Assembly: GCA_030680795.1 (NCBI GenBank)
Contig: JAUXUL010000050.1
Span: 29,082-93,081 of the forward strand
Direction: 5' to 3'
DNA: 64,000 nt
Source: Anaerolineales bacterium
GTDB lineage: Bacteria; Chloroflexota; Anaerolineae; Anaerolineales; Villigracilaceae
The stretch's first letter is position 1, and every line of letters starts with the position of its first letter. The translations under genes and the position numbers were made by a program. Positions 1-8,985 of this stretch are shown in pieces. The notes under the pieces are model-generated. The model saw only the letters and a program-made list of their open reading frames with translations. It was not told where the DNA came from and made no database searches.

Positions 1-406
1 GTTAGAATAAAGGAGCCAACAATGAGCACTATCCTCGTAAGGATAACAGAAAACGAGTTCAATGAACATGTCAATCGTGCCGGGTGTGGTATTTCGTGAT
101 TGAAAGAGGCAAGAATGACTAAATGAAGATGAAGATCTGAAGGTACTTTTTACTATACAAATAACCATCACGCGGCTCCCTCAACTCGCCATGCCGAACG
201 GCAAGAATAAAGCCAAGCAGGTAAGTCCCAAGGGGAAGTTATAAAGTGGATGTTTGAAGAATAGAACCATTTTTATATAAGTCCATCCAAGACGAAGAAG
301 CAAGTACTTTCTCACTCCGGTCAGTCATCATCTACAAGTATCTGAAAAATAAATCACATCAACCCAGAGATTGGGTCAATTAGGCTATCCCTGCTTCTTC
401 CTGAGA
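1..406. other. Left-edge stretch without a confident gene
   Basis: I see no convincing gene here. A 25-codon ORF with a Shine-Dalgarno-like AAAGGAG lies at 22-99 (plus strand), but the sequence after it is closed in all frames and looks like decayed coding DNA. A short inverted repeat (ACCCAGAGATTGGGT) lies near 362-376. Confidence 0.4.
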
Positions 407-430
407 ACCCTCGCAAGAGGGTCTTTTTAT
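407..430 (+). terminator. Rho-independent terminator
   Basis: A 6-bp stem (ACCCTC/GAGGGT) closed by a GCAA tetraloop is followed directly by CTTTTTATTT. It would end plus-strand transcription entering from the left edge, although no intact upstream gene is visible. Confidence 0.75.
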
Positions 431-435
431 TTATA

Positions 436-560
436 TACTCACCTTGCGGAACCAACCGTGACCCCTGAGCGGAGCGAGGGGTCTCTGAGATGGTCGTAGC
501 GACCCTTCGCTGTCGCTCAGGGCGACATTCCTAAAAGTATGAAAGTGTATAAGATGAGTT
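436..560. repeat. Dispersed intergenic repeat
   Basis: Begins with CTCACCTTGCGG, contains the hairpin CCCCTGAGCGGAGCGAGGGG, and ends near GCTCAGGGCGACATT and GATGAGTT. The same plan (CTCACCTT ... GCTCAGCATGACATT ... GGTGAGTT) recurs at 1983-2118 on the other side of the glycerate kinase gene. Confidence 0.5.
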
Positions 561-578
561 AAACAATCACACGCCGGG

Positions 579-584
579 TATAAT
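579..584 (+). promoter_or_regulatory. -10 box for glycerate kinase
   Basis: Perfect TATAAT about 46 bases before the TTG start. The -35 region is weak (GAGTTA at 17-bp spacing). Confidence 0.5.
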
Positions 585-630
585 GAGGCACAATCTGGTC
601 GCTCTCAAGCTTTAAGGTGAGTCATTAATA

Positions 631-1980
631 TTGTTTGCCCCATACCAATTACTCGTTCGCTCATTGCACGCGCATCCACAGGCAAAGATTGTGGCGTGGG
701 TGCTTGCCTCAGCCTTTGAGGCGGTGGAGGCGGGTGCGGCCGTCAAACAATACCTTCGTGATCACCCGCTGCCTCTTAGGCGGAAAATATTTGCTTTTGG
801 ATTGGGAAAAGCCGCCTGCGCGATGATGCAAGCCCTGGCAGACGAAGTGCCTTTGGCAGACTCGCTTGTCATTACCAAACACGCCTCAAACCTGACCCTT
901 CGACACGGTTTTGATACGGTGAGCGAAAGTCGAACCGTCAACCCAGCGGCTCAGGGCGCTGCCTTTGGGCCTGTACCTATTATCGAGGGAGATCATCCCG
1001 TCCCCGGCGAGGCTAGTCTTCAAGCGGGAACTGCCGCAATTAAATTTCTTTCGCAATTGACTCAGGATGACTTGCTGATTTGCTCGATCTCAGGCGGTGG
1101 TTCGGCATTAATGACTGCGCCTCGCGTCCCACTGGAAGATCTACAAATGCTTACGTCGGCCTTGCTGGCATGCGGGGCGCGTATTGACGAGATCAATACC
1201 ATGCGGCGTCATCTGGATGAATTGAAGGGTGGCGGCCTGGCAAGTTTTGCAAATGGTGCGCGGGTTCTTACCTTGCTGCTTTCTGACGTGGTTGGTGATT
1301 CTCTCGAAGCAATTGCATCTGGTCCCACTGCTCCAGACCCGACAACACATGCTGATGCCTTATCCATCATCGAGAAATACAAACTGAAAGATAAGATGCC
1401 CGCTTCGATCATTCCAGCTTTTAAAGAAACATTGAAACCCGGCAATCCAATATTTGAGAGGATTCAAAACACAGTCATTGCCAGCAATTCAATTGCTTTG
1501 CATGCCGCTCAGGTTCAAGCGGAGTTGCAGGGATTTCAGGTAAAAATAATAAACACAGGTTTGCAGGGGGAAGCGCGTCTAATCGGAAAAGAGATTGCTT
1601 CACAATTAAAAGAATCACTTCAGATAATAGGGCGACCGTTTTGTTTGCTCGCAGGTGGTGAAACAACAGTCACTTTGCGCGGTGCGGGGCGCGGGGGCAG
1701 GAATCAGGAGCTGGCGCTTGCCGCAGTGGATGTGCTGTCTGGTTTGAAAGATGTCATGCTCATTTCCATTGCGACGGATGGCGAGGATGGCCCCACGGAT
1801 GCGGCTGGCGCATTCGTGACGGGGGAAACCGCTCAAAGGGCTGAGTCGCTTGGGATGTTCGCTGCAGGCTATTTGTCGGCGAATGACGCGTATTCTTATT
1901 TCGATGCGCTGGGCGATCTTGTGCGAACAGGCCCGAGCGGCACAAACGTCAACGATCTGGTCATCTGCTTCGCGTTTTAA
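631..1980 (+). CDS. Glycerate 2-kinase (MOFRL/GckA family)
   Basis: Cytosolic kinase of the MOFRL family, which phosphorylates D-glycerate to 2-phosphoglycerate in glyoxylate and serine catabolism. The 449-residue length is normal. The N-terminal nucleotide-binding half has FAFGLGKAA near residue 55 and the Gly/Ser-rich loop SGGGSALMTAP near 155. The C-terminal MOFRL domain has GGETTVTLRGAGRGGRNQE near residue 345 and ends in GPTDAAGAFV. The start is TTG at 631, supported by AAGGTGA ten bases upstream and a TATAAT box at 579. The gene stands alone between two related dispersed repeats. Specificity (glycerate versus hydroxypyruvate) cannot be read from sequence. Confidence 0.9.
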   Translation: MFAPYQLLVRSLHAHPQAKIVAWVLASAFEAVEAGAAVKQYLRDHPLPLRRKIFAFGLGKAACAMMQALADEVPLADSLVITKHASNLTLRHGFDTVSESRTVNPAAQGAAFGPVPIIEGDHPVPGEASLQAGTAAIKFLSQLTQDDLLICSISGGGSALMTAPRVPLEDLQMLTSALLACGARIDEINTMRRHLDELKGGGLASFANGARVLTLLLSDVVGDSLEAIASGPTAPDPTTHADALSIIEKYKLKDKMPASIIPAFKETLKPGNPIFERIQNTVIASNSIALHAAQVQAELQGFQVKIINTGLQGEARLIGKEIASQLKESLQIIGRPFCLLAGGETTVTLRGAGRGGRNQELALAAVDVLSGLKDVMLISIATDGEDGPTDAAGAFVTGETAQRAESLGMFAAGYLSANDAYSYFDALGDLVRTGPSGTNVNDLVICFAF

Positions 1981-1982
1981 TT

Positions 1983-2118
1983 TCTCACCTTATGCGCCCA
2001 ATCGTGATTCCATGAGCCTTTCGACTTCGCTCAAGATAAACTCCGCGAAAGGTCACTACTGCTGAAATACGAGATGCTTCGCTTCGCTCAGCATGACATT
2101 GCGAAAGGTGAGTTAATT
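1983..2118. repeat. Dispersed intergenic repeat
   Basis: Bounded by CTCACCTTATGCG and GCGAAAGGTGAG, which are imperfect inverted ends, with GCTTCGCTTCGCTCAGCATGACATT inside split over several short palindromes. It is related to 436-560. Confidence 0.5.
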
Positions 2119-2121
2119 TTA

Positions 2122-2715
2122 TTATTTTGAAGTTAAAGCCACGATACCCAAGGTGACGATGATCATGCCTGAAATTCGATTGATCCATGTCATGTGATTT
2201 GCTGTCAGACGGTCACGCATCAAGCCGACCCCGAAACTGAGAGCCAGCCACCAGGAAGCAGAACCCGCGAATACGCCTGCCACTAAAACGAGGGGCGAAC
2301 CTGTATTGCTTGTCAGCATGGTGCCCGCGAAGATCGCCGCGAAGGAAAGGATGGTGATCGGGTTGGTGATGGTCAGAAAAAAAGTGGAAAGATACGCGCC
2401 GAAATATCCGCTTTGATTTGCTTGCGCGGCGTGGTCTGCGGGCTTTTCAAGAAATGTTTTTATGCCGAGATATAAGAGAAAGCACCCGCCGATGAATCTC
2501 AGCCAGGACGTATTTTCAACCAACAGGTCGGTAATGACCGTTAGTCCAAACGCGGCAATTGCGCCGTAGAGCATGTCTGCGGTGGCAGCGCCCATACCGG
2601 ATAAGAAGCCCGCCAGTTTTCCATGTGAAAGTGTGCGGCGAATGCACAGCACACCGATCGGGCCAACGGGGGCGGCAATGGCGAAGCCGATCAGTATTCC
2701 GCGTAGAAACAGCAT
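2122..2715 (-). CDS. LysE/RhtB-family amino-acid exporter
   Basis: Integral membrane protein of 197 residues with about six hydrophobic segments. The N-terminal signature FAIAAPVGPIGVLCIRRTL (residues 12-30) is the classic LysE motif, and a conserved TNPITILSFAAIF segment lies near residue 115. The family exports amino acids or related small metabolites with a proton gradient. AAGGAAA precedes the ATG. It is a single gene on the minus strand with no regulator beside it, so the substrate is unknown. Confidence 0.88.
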   Translation of the reverse strand: MLFLRGILIGFAIAAPVGPIGVLCIRRTLSHGKLAGFLSGMGAATADMLYGAIAAFGLTVITDLLVENTSWLRFIGGCFLLYLGIKTFLEKPADHAAQANQSGYFGAYLSTFFLTITNPITILSFAAIFAGTMLTSNTGSPLVLVAGVFAGSASWWLALSFGVGLMRDRLTANHMTWINRISGMIIVTLGIVALTSK

Positions 2716-2759
2716 GATGATTTTTCCTTCAATGTTTTATGAACCTATCCGGATAACGG

Positions 2760-2842
2760 AGCGCAGACTTTAGTCTGCCTTGCATTGCGGACTACCCTAA
2801 AGGGGGCTTCGCACAACTCCGCGTTCCGGGGAGTTGTCGGAT
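2760..2842. repeat. Cluster of small palindromes
   Basis: Contains GCAGACTTTAGTCTGC (perfect, 2763-2778) and an arm pair CAACTCC/GGGGAGTTG further on. It resembles the micro-palindrome cluster at 28020-28116 and fills the gap between two minus-strand genes. Confidence 0.5.
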
Positions 2843-2847
2843 AGGCG

Positions 2848-3696
2848 CTATTTACAGGCTTCGATAAAAGCGTCTAATTTCAGGTTCTTGCGGATGGAAT
2901 TGAGTCCCATTTCGTTGGACTGTGGACAAAAGTCACTCGGCGCCAGCGCGTATTCAATGTTGAAGACCGGTTTGCCCGCTTCGATAAAGGGCAGGAGCAA
3001 TTCACATTCGTCGTACTCGAAACATTCCTCGTGCAATTGCCAGTCGAAGTAGGGCAGAAGATCTAGGATCTGCTCGCTATCGTTTTTCAGTCCAATCGAA
3101 AGACCGCGCGCGTGCGCAGACTCAGCCAGCCAGAGGTTGTATTGCAGTTGGTCTTCGTAGGTCAGCGGGAAACCTGTGTCATTTGCGAAGCCATGGACAT
3201 TGTCGGGGTCTACGCCGTCGCATTCCTTTTGGGAGGCAAGGTCGAGGCGGGCAGACATGATCGGCGCGAGCAGATCCATTTTTCTGATATCAAGCCACTT
3301 TTCGTCGGGCCAGCCTTCGTACTCCTTGCCGAGGACTTCAGCGGGGAAAGCATTGACGTCTGGCCTCCAGTTTTCAAAGGAGCCTGCGCTGAAATAGCAC
3401 ATAATAAAGATGCCGCGTGCGTGCAAGTTCGCGATGGTAGCGGGGTCGGTGTCGAACAGGTCGAGGTTATAGATGTCAACGTCGAGGTCCGTGTTGATGT
3501 CGCCAGCGTATTGAATTTGCCATGAGCCGTTTGGCGGTGTGACAATGTCTGGAGGAGGGGTGGTGGGCAGCGTCGCGGCCGTCGTTGTGGAAGAATCCGC
3601 TAACAGAGTGGAGGATTCTGAAATAACGGTAGCAGGCGCGGGGGCGCATGAAGCGAGCAGGAGAGTCAGAAAAATGATTGGGAGCAGCAGTTTCAT
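2848..3696 (-). CDS. GH114-like (endo-alpha-1,4-polygalactosaminidase-type) lipoprotein
   Basis: A 282-residue exported protein. A signal peptide ends in the lipobox LLLASC (Cys about residue 17), followed by a Ser/Thr/Pro linker to about residue 55 and then one TIM-barrel domain of the GH114/TM1410 type. Family hallmarks are visible: W-Q-I-Q-Y near the start, D-I-Y-N-L-D-L-F-D, IMCYFSAGSFENWRPD, the D-P-D-N-V and F-PLTYEDQ segments, and NIEYALAP near the end. Characterised members cleave galactosaminogalactan, but many homologues are untested. It is a single gene. Upstream lies a long inverted repeat at 3723-3775. Confidence 0.8.
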   Translation of the reverse strand: MKLLLPIIFLTLLLASCAPAPATVISESSTLLADSSTTTAATLPTTPPPDIVTPPNGSWQIQYAGDINTDLDVDIYNLDLFDTDPATIANLHARGIFIMCYFSAGSFENWRPDVNAFPAEVLGKEYEGWPDEKWLDIRKMDLLAPIMSARLDLASQKECDGVDPDNVHGFANDTGFPLTYEDQLQYNLWLAESAHARGLSIGLKNDSEQILDLLPYFDWQLHEECFEYDECELLLPFIEAGKPVFNIEYALAPSDFCPQSNEMGLNSIRKNLKLDAFIEACK

Positions 3697-3722
3697 ATCC
3701 GATCAACTCAGCTTGCTCTAAA

Positions 3723-3775
3723 CGTCCCGCAGGTTTTAGCTAATCAATTGAGTTCTTCCAAAAATCTGCGGGACG
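3723..3775. repeat. Long inverted repeat
   Basis: Arms CGTCCCGCAG (3723-3732) and CTGCGGGACG (3766-3775) are perfect complements around an AT-rich 33-base loop. It sits just upstream of the GH114-like gene and downstream of the secF terminator. It could be an operator, a transcript hairpin or a repeat element. Confidence 0.55.
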
Positions 3776-3804
3776 GTGCGTAATGTGGCAGTCTCTTGTC
3801 TGGT

Positions 3805-3838
3805 TAAAAAAATTGGGGCAGACCGTAAAATCTGCCCC
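3805..3838 (-). terminator. Terminator of the secDF operon
   Basis: On the minus strand an 8-bp perfect stem (GGGGCAGA/TCTGCCCC, 3815-3838) is followed by AATTTTTTT, 20 bases after the secF stop. Confidence 0.85.
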
Positions 3839-3857
3839 GCTCTACTTCGTAGAAAAT

Positions 3858-4778
3858 TTAGGCTTCGGCTTTGCGTCCGAACCAGGTCTGCCATTCGCGG
3901 TTCTCCCATAGCACGAGAATGGGGGCCGCAACAAAAATGGACGAGTATGTTCCGCTCAACAAGCCGACCAGCAGGACGATTGCAAATTCCTGAAGGGTGA
4001 CGCCACCGAATAATGCCAGCGCGAGCAGGAGGAATTCCACGGTCATCAACTGGGTGTTAATAGAGCGTTGGAGGGTCTGCACGATGGAGTGGTTGACGAG
4101 TTTTTCATATTCCAGTCTGCGGTGCAGGTTTGAGTTTTCGCGGATGCGGTCAAACACCACAATGGTATCCTGCATCGAAAAGCCGATCACGGTCAGCAGG
4201 GCCGTCAGGAAGAGCGAGTCGATCTGCCATCCAAAAAAGTAACTACCAATGCCGGTAATGCTGAAAATGACGGCAATATCGTGGAGCATGGCTAGGATGG
4301 CACAGACGCCATAACGGAAGGCATTTTCCACATTGCGGAATGACCAGACGATGAAGAGCACAACCAGAATGGAAGCGACTGCAATCGCAATGGCTGCGCG
4401 CTGTGTCACCTGTTTGCCGATGCTTGGACCAACACTGTCGAAGCGGATGACGACGACAGAAGCCTCCGAGCCTGATTTTTCCTGCAGGGCTTTCAACACG
4501 GCATCGCGTACTTCGTTCGTCAGGAAGGACGAACGGATGATGAGCGAGCCTGTTTCGGTGGTAGTGGCTTGTGCATCTGCGATCCCCGCATCTTCGTAGA
4601 TGGACAGGATGGTTTCACTATCGGGGGTTTTCCCTTTTTCAAACTGGATTTCGAGCAGGCTCCCACCGGTGAAGTCAATAGAAAGAGGCAGTCCGGTGAT
4701 CGCAAGCAGGATCAGACCTGACACAATTAATAGCAGGGATAGCGCAAAAAAGTAATACCGTTTACCGAGAATGTTCAT
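3858..4778 (-). CDS. secF: Protein translocase subunit SecF
   Basis: A 306-residue inner-membrane protein that, with SecD, uses the proton gradient to help pull exported proteins through SecYEG. The N-terminal membrane segment (residues 10-29) is followed by the family motif SIDFTGGSLLEIQF. After a short periplasmic loop come five further membrane segments with the conserved F-D-R-I-R-E-N motif near residue 215. It starts 23 bases after secD and both are read on the minus strand, so they form one operon ending at the terminator at 3805-3838. Confidence 0.97.
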   Translation of the reverse strand: MNILGKRYYFFALSLLLIVSGLILLAITGLPLSIDFTGGSLLEIQFEKGKTPDSETILSIYEDAGIADAQATTTETGSLIIRSSFLTNEVRDAVLKALQEKSGSEASVVVIRFDSVGPSIGKQVTQRAAIAIAVASILVVLFIVWSFRNVENAFRYGVCAILAMLHDIAVIFSITGIGSYFFGWQIDSLFLTALLTVIGFSMQDTIVVFDRIRENSNLHRRLEYEKLVNHSIVQTLQRSINTQLMTVEFLLLALALFGGVTLQEFAIVLLVGLLSGTYSSIFVAAPILVLWENREWQTWFGRKAEA

Positions 4779-4801
4779 ATAAATATCCTTGACGCGCTGG
4801 T

Positions 4802-6160
4802 TTAGAGGCCAAACCAGCGTTCAAAATTTTGCGGCTTGAAGGTTTTCAGGGTGATTGCAAGCAGAGTGCGGGTGATATAGATCGCTGTAAACAGCGAGAT
4901 AATTACACCGAGGGCAAGCGTTAATGAGAAGCCTTTTACGATGGTCGCGCCAAACGAGGAGCCGAACCAGAATAAGATTACCGACGTAATAATAGCAGCA
5001 AGGTTGGAATCGCGGATGGATGGCCATGCGCGCGTCCAGCCCAGGTCCATGGCTTGCGTGAGGTTCCTTCCGCTGCGTAGTTCTTCCTTGATACGCTCGA
5101 AGATCAGGATGTTCGAATCCAGCGCAGTGCCGGTACTGAGCATGAAGCCGGCAATCCCTGGCAGGGTCAGCGTGAAGTGGAACCATTTGAATATGGCAAA
5201 TGCAATTGCCGCATAGATCAAAATGGAGAAGACTGCCACGATCCCGGGCATGCGATAGTAAATGACCATGAACAGGGTGACGATGGTCAATCCGATCAAG
5301 CCAGCTGCAAGGCTTTTGTTGAGCGAGTCTGCGCCAAGGGTGGGGCCGATGATGCGCGTCTCCACGAGTTTCAATGGAATTGGCAATGAACCATAGCGCA
5401 ATTGAATCGCAAATGCGTTTGCGGATTCGTAGGTAAACCTGCCGCTGATGGAGCCCTGACCGCTAGTGATGGAATCTTTAATGACTGGGGCAGAGATGAC
5501 CTGTTTATCCAAAAGAATAGTCAGGAATTTTCCTGTATTGTTGGAAGTATGGTCGCCAAAAAGTTTTGCCCCATTCGACTTAAGTACAAAATTAATTAGA
5601 TACCCGCTGCCCAAAGTATCCTGCGCTACATTGACCGAGTTAAGTTCTGTGCCTGTCATAATGGTGTGAAAGACGGTGATGCCGTCTGCAGGAGTTTCAG
5701 GAATTACACCCGCAGGGCTGTAATCAGTGATCAGGACACTTCCATCCTGTGGATTGAAATCACCTGTATCTACAAATTCCAGCAAGCCAGTCTGTTGGAT
5801 CGTTGCAAGCACAGACTCGGTATCTTCGAGTCCGGGGAACTCGCCCACAATGCGGCGGTCGCCGGCGACCTGAATGACGTTTTCGTTCACGCCGAGCGCA
5901 TCAGTACGCTGCTGGACGATGTCACGGGCAATATCCATCGACGCCGATGTGGGCGTTTCATTCTCGGGCAGGTCAGCTTCAAGTAAAACCTGCAAGCCGC
6001 CTCGCAGGTCCAAACCGAGACGGGGGGTAAGGTCTCGGGCTAAAAGTGTTTCAGCTGTCACTGGGTTGAGGACTGTGACAGCGCTGCTGAAATCAACCCA
6101 CAGCGCGAGAGCCAGAATAATCACAATGAGGATGATGCGATTGGTTAAATTACGGATCAT
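4802..6160 (-). CDS. secD: Protein translocase subunit SecD
   Basis: A 452-residue partner of SecF. It has one N-terminal membrane segment, then LGLDLRGGLQVLLEAD near residue 50 (the SecD signature), a periplasmic region, and a five-helix membrane block with LPGIAGFMLSTGTALDSNILIFERI near residue 340 (given here in parts: the invariant D and R-I-K-E are present). The ATG is preceded by GGAGAT. A perfect small palindrome (GCCAGCC/GGCTGGC, 6188-6204) and a minus-strand TATAAT (6211-6216) lie upstream, so secDF probably has its own promoter. Confidence 0.97.
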   Translation of the reverse strand: MIRNLTNRIILIVIILALALWVDFSSAVTVLNPVTAETLLARDLTPRLGLDLRGGLQVLLEADLPENETPTSASMDIARDIVQQRTDALGVNENVIQVAGDRRIVGEFPGLEDTESVLATIQQTGLLEFVDTGDFNPQDGSVLITDYSPAGVIPETPADGITVFHTIMTGTELNSVNVAQDTLGSGYLINFVLKSNGAKLFGDHTSNNTGKFLTILLDKQVISAPVIKDSITSGQGSISGRFTYESANAFAIQLRYGSLPIPLKLVETRIIGPTLGADSLNKSLAAGLIGLTIVTLFMVIYYRMPGIVAVFSILIYAAIAFAIFKWFHFTLTLPGIAGFMLSTGTALDSNILIFERIKEELRSGRNLTQAMDLGWTRAWPSIRDSNLAAIITSVILFWFGSSFGATIVKGFSLTLALGVIISLFTAIYITRTLLAITLKTFKPQNFERWFGL

Positions 6161-6235
6161 GCGTTAAATATCTCCATCCAAGAAAATGCCAGCCTATGGC
6201 TGGCGCGAACGCCATTATACTCCCATTGAATGATT

Positions 6236-7714
6236 TTATGGGTATATCCAATCCTCGAATAAATAGGCCAGGTCGCAGCCGCATTGCGTTTCGGCCGCGG
6301 TTCTTAATGTCTCGGTGGTGCCAATTCCCCAGGCGTTATTTTGCACATAACTTTTGATGAATGTATCAAAAGCTTCTTCGTCCAGTTTTTCCCGCAGGGC
6401 TTCAAAAAACAAAGCGCCGCGCCCATATACAATTCCGCTGTATTCCGCATCTGAATAATCGCGTACAGGCAAACCGACGGGTATTATTTCATTCCCAATG
6501 CGGCTCCATCTGTCTTCAAGGTCCGCGCGAAAACCTGCTTTTCCGGCCTGCCCGTATTCATCCGTGAAATATTGCAGGGTGGCAAATTGTGTCAGTGACT
6601 CGTCCAGCCAGGGTTCATCCAACTGATCATTGCCGACCAGGTTGTAAAACCATTGATGCGCCACTTCATGCGCAATCGTGGCTTCCAAATATTCGTTATC
6701 AGGTTCGATGATCCATTTGGTGATGGCGATCAGGCCGGGATACTCAATTCCCAACACGTAAGTGGGTGTGGAAACAAATTCCAACTCGGTGTATGGAAAG
6801 GGCGCATAGCGTCCGCCAAAGATCTCAAGCGAACGCGCGGCCACCTCTAGCGCATATTCTGCGCCGGTCTGCAAATCATCGGGCGCGTAAAATCTCAATG
6901 TGACGCCATTGACTTCCTTCGTGAAGACTTCGTATGCGGGACTCGCCGCCAGATAAAAATCACGCACTGGTCCCGCCTCATACCTGACCTTTTGTCTGCT
7001 CCCGTTACGCTCCGCGTGACTGCTGACCTCCCGCCCCGTGCCAACCAGCGTAACCGTTTTTGGCGCATCCACTGTGACGACAAAGAAGGACATATCTGCA
7101 TAAATCAGATCGCCTGTTTGCGGCGGGATCTCAACATTCCAGCCTTCGTCGTCGTTGACTGCGATCATCGGATAAGCATGCGCGAGCGCGAGCACATCAT
7201 CGTAATAGGCTTGCACGCCATAATTAAGCTCCACACTTTGTGGGATGGTGATGTTAAAGACCATGCTCAGGGTGATGTTCTCTTTTGGTTCAAGCGATTT
7301 TTCAAAAGGGATGATGAGCAGGCTGTTGTTGAGTGAATATTTTGGGGTTACAGCATTTCCGTTTACTTTTACATTCTCCACCAGCATTTTACCGCCCAAA
7401 ATGTTGGGGAACAAGCGGAGTTGTATCTCACTCAAACCTACCTCTTCCGTGTTGGTGTAGATTACCTTTTCACTGCCTGAGACATGAACCAGGTCATCGG
7501 CGATGATAAATTCAATGGAATAAAAACTTGCGTCAGAAAGTTCCTGCAATATGCCATGATATTCAGGAGTGAGTCCGCTTTCAAAATCGGGTGGATCTGT
7601 GGGTGAGAGGGTCGGTAGGATCGGCTCGGGCTTGGATTCCGCTTGTTGTCTGAGGAGCAGGCAAGAGGTCAGATAAAGAAGCGCGAGGCTCGAGAGCAGG
7701 AAAAACCTCTTCAT
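6236..7714 (-). CDS. M1-family (gluzincin) metallopeptidase, probable lipoprotein
   Basis: A 492-residue exported peptidase. The signal sequence ends in YLTSC (Cys 18), a plausible lipobox, so the enzyme is probably anchored outside the membrane. The beta-sandwich N-terminal domain runs to about residue 260. The catalytic domain has the zinc motif HEVAHQW (H349, H353) and the third ligand E372 in DESLTQF, the spacing expected for HEXXH-x18-E. The GAMEN-like strip reads GIEYPG. It lacks the helical C-terminal domain of long aminopeptidases, so it resembles short bacterial M1 members. Its start overlaps the stop of the P-loop gene by ATGA, showing translational coupling. Confidence 0.9.
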   Translation of the reverse strand: MKRFFLLSSLALLYLTSCLLLRQQAESKPEPILPTLSPTDPPDFESGLTPEYHGILQELSDASFYSIEFIIADDLVHVSGSEKVIYTNTEEVGLSEIQLRLFPNILGGKMLVENVKVNGNAVTPKYSLNNSLLIIPFEKSLEPKENITLSMVFNITIPQSVELNYGVQAYYDDVLALAHAYPMIAVNDDEGWNVEIPPQTGDLIYADMSFFVVTVDAPKTVTLVGTGREVSSHAERNGSRQKVRYEAGPVRDFYLAASPAYEVFTKEVNGVTLRFYAPDDLQTGAEYALEVAARSLEIFGGRYAPFPYTELEFVSTPTYVLGIEYPGLIAITKWIIEPDNEYLEATIAHEVAHQWFYNLVGNDQLDEPWLDESLTQFATLQYFTDEYGQAGKAGFRADLEDRWSRIGNEIIPVGLPVRDYSDAEYSGIVYGRGALFFEALREKLDEEAFDTFIKSYVQNNAWGIGTTETLRTAAETQCGCDLAYLFEDWIYP

Positions 7715-8076
7715 TTGATTCTTTCTTTTAAGTAGTTTAATGCCCGGGCGAGGACATCATCCACATTTAATGCGTTCGTATCAATCACCAGGTCTGCGTG
7801 TTCGCGCGCGTGCGAGAGTCTTCGTTGTTGTTCCTCATAATCCTCAATGCCCCAATTCAATTTTCGGCGTGAGGTGGAATTTTCGAACGAGCTTTGCAAG
7901 AAGATCAGGATATTTGGCTTTGTGATGAACCGCCACATATGCTTGACGTAGGAGTGTTCCTGTGCAATATGGCGGCAGCGATAACCGTGTTTTTCAAGCC
8001 CCGCAACCAGCGTGGATTTTCCCGACCCGCATGGGCCGACTACTCCGATGAGCGGCTGACTGTCATCTGCCTTCAT
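7711..8076 (-). CDS. Small P-loop NTPase (kinase-like)
   Basis: About 121 residues. Walker A is GPCGSGKST near residue 16, and a C-terminal segment contains HADLVIDTN. The fold resembles shikimate or adenylylsulfate-type small kinases, but no substrate motif is recognisable and the protein is shorter than those families. The frame is open to 8115 (TTG). I prefer the internal ATG at 8076 because the extra residues look unrelated, though neither start has a good Shine-Dalgarno. It lies between the PP2C phosphatase and the M1 peptidase genes on the same strand and overlaps the latter by four bases. Confidence 0.7.
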   Translation of the reverse strand: MKADDSQPLIGVVGPCGSGKSTLVAGLEKHGYRCRHIAQEHSYVKHMWRFITKPNILIFLQSSFENSTSRRKLNWGIEDYEEQQRRLSHAREHADLVIDTNALNVDDVLARALNYLKERIK

Positions 8077-8136
8077 TGTCGTAAGGCAGTTTTTACAGTT
8101 GTTGCGGGCCGCCAAACATGGTTGCCGGTTCTATAT

Positions 8137-8850
8137 TTATTTTTGTGCATTGATCGGAAGCCTGACACTCATGCGGCGAACATCATCACCGCTGCGCGCA
8201 GATACTTTGAGGACCAGCACGCTGATGTCATCGGCCGGGCGGTTGTCATCCAGGCTGACTGCGTGGGCAAGCAGTGTGTCGGCGAGTTGTTGCGGAGGAG
8301 GATCCTGATCTTCCAGCATGGAGCGGAGGGCTTCGCTGATATTCATCGGTTGACCGTGTCTTTCACCGGCGTGGCTGATTCCGTCACTGAAAATCACGAT
8401 AGTTAATCCGGATTCAATTCTAAGCTCGGTGATGACCGGGCGAACATTGCGGGAGGTTCCAAGTGAAACACTTTCTTCATTGTGTGAGTCTATTTGCTCG
8501 CCGCGGCAAATGAACATCGGGGCAGGGTTGTTTCGGGCGAGTACAATGGTCTGGCTATGCAAGTCCACCGAGGCGATGTTTAACGTGCATGTAACTTTTC
8601 CCGCTTTATCCGCAAATAGCGCATCCGATGCGGCGCGCGCCGCTGCGCCGTCGCGCACCCCTTCTGCGATCAATCCGATCACTTTGCGCACGACCAGCAT
8701 TGAAACTGCTTTTGCGCCGCGGCCGCTGGTTTGGCCATCCGCCAGCACGACAGAGATACCGCCAGTGGGGCGCTCCACCACTTCGAGCGTGTCACCGCTT
8801 TCGGAGACCGCGTATTTATTGACCTTGGCAACCGCAATTTGAATTTCCAT
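8137..8850 (-). CDS. PP2C/SpoIIE-type protein serine phosphatase
   Basis: About 237 residues, a single PPM-type phosphatase domain without a sensor region. Metal-binding residues are visible as LADGQTSGRGA near residue 38, FSDGISHAG near 155 and ADDISVLVLK near the end. Such enzymes dephosphorylate Ser/Thr on anti-sigma antagonists or kinase targets. The open frame runs to 8886, but ATG at 8850 (MEIQIAVAKVNKY) gives the usual N-terminus. It is divergent from rpmF. The pseudokinase gene at 11.2-13.2 kb is the nearest kinase-fold gene, but a link is only a guess. Confidence 0.82.
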   Translation of the reverse strand: MEIQIAVAKVNKYAVSESGDTLEVVERPTGGISVVLADGQTSGRGAKAVSMLVVRKVIGLIAEGVRDGAAARAASDALFADKAGKVTCTLNIASVDLHSQTIVLARNNPAPMFICRGEQIDSHNEESVSLGTSRNVRPVITELRIESGLTIVIFSDGISHAGERHGQPMNISEALRSMLEDQDPPPQQLADTLLAHAVSLDDNRPADDISVLVLKVSARSGDDVRRMSVRLPINAQK

Positions 8851-8876
8851 TAAAACGATTTTACTTCGAATTCGCC

Positions 8877-8905
8877 TTGACGTCACTGCCTCATGCCGAT
8901 ATAAT
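8877..8905 (+). promoter_or_regulatory. Strong promoter of rpmF
   Basis: TTGACG, 17-bp spacer, TATAAT (8900-8905): a near-consensus vegetative promoter 80 bases before the rpmF start. Confidence 0.85.
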
Positions 8906-8985
8906 CAGCGGGCTTCATAGAAAAAACCAATCCAGACGGGCATGATCATCGCCCGTCTGATGTATGTATAAAGGAGAAAGAATTC

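Noticed and set aside
22..99. 25-codon ORF with a ribosome site at the left edge
   Set aside because: Surrounding sequence is closed and nothing supports it beyond AAAGGAG; too weak to call.
3112..3525. 137-codon frame opposite the GH114-like gene
   Set aside because: Antisense shadow of a clear lipoprotein gene; no ribosome site.
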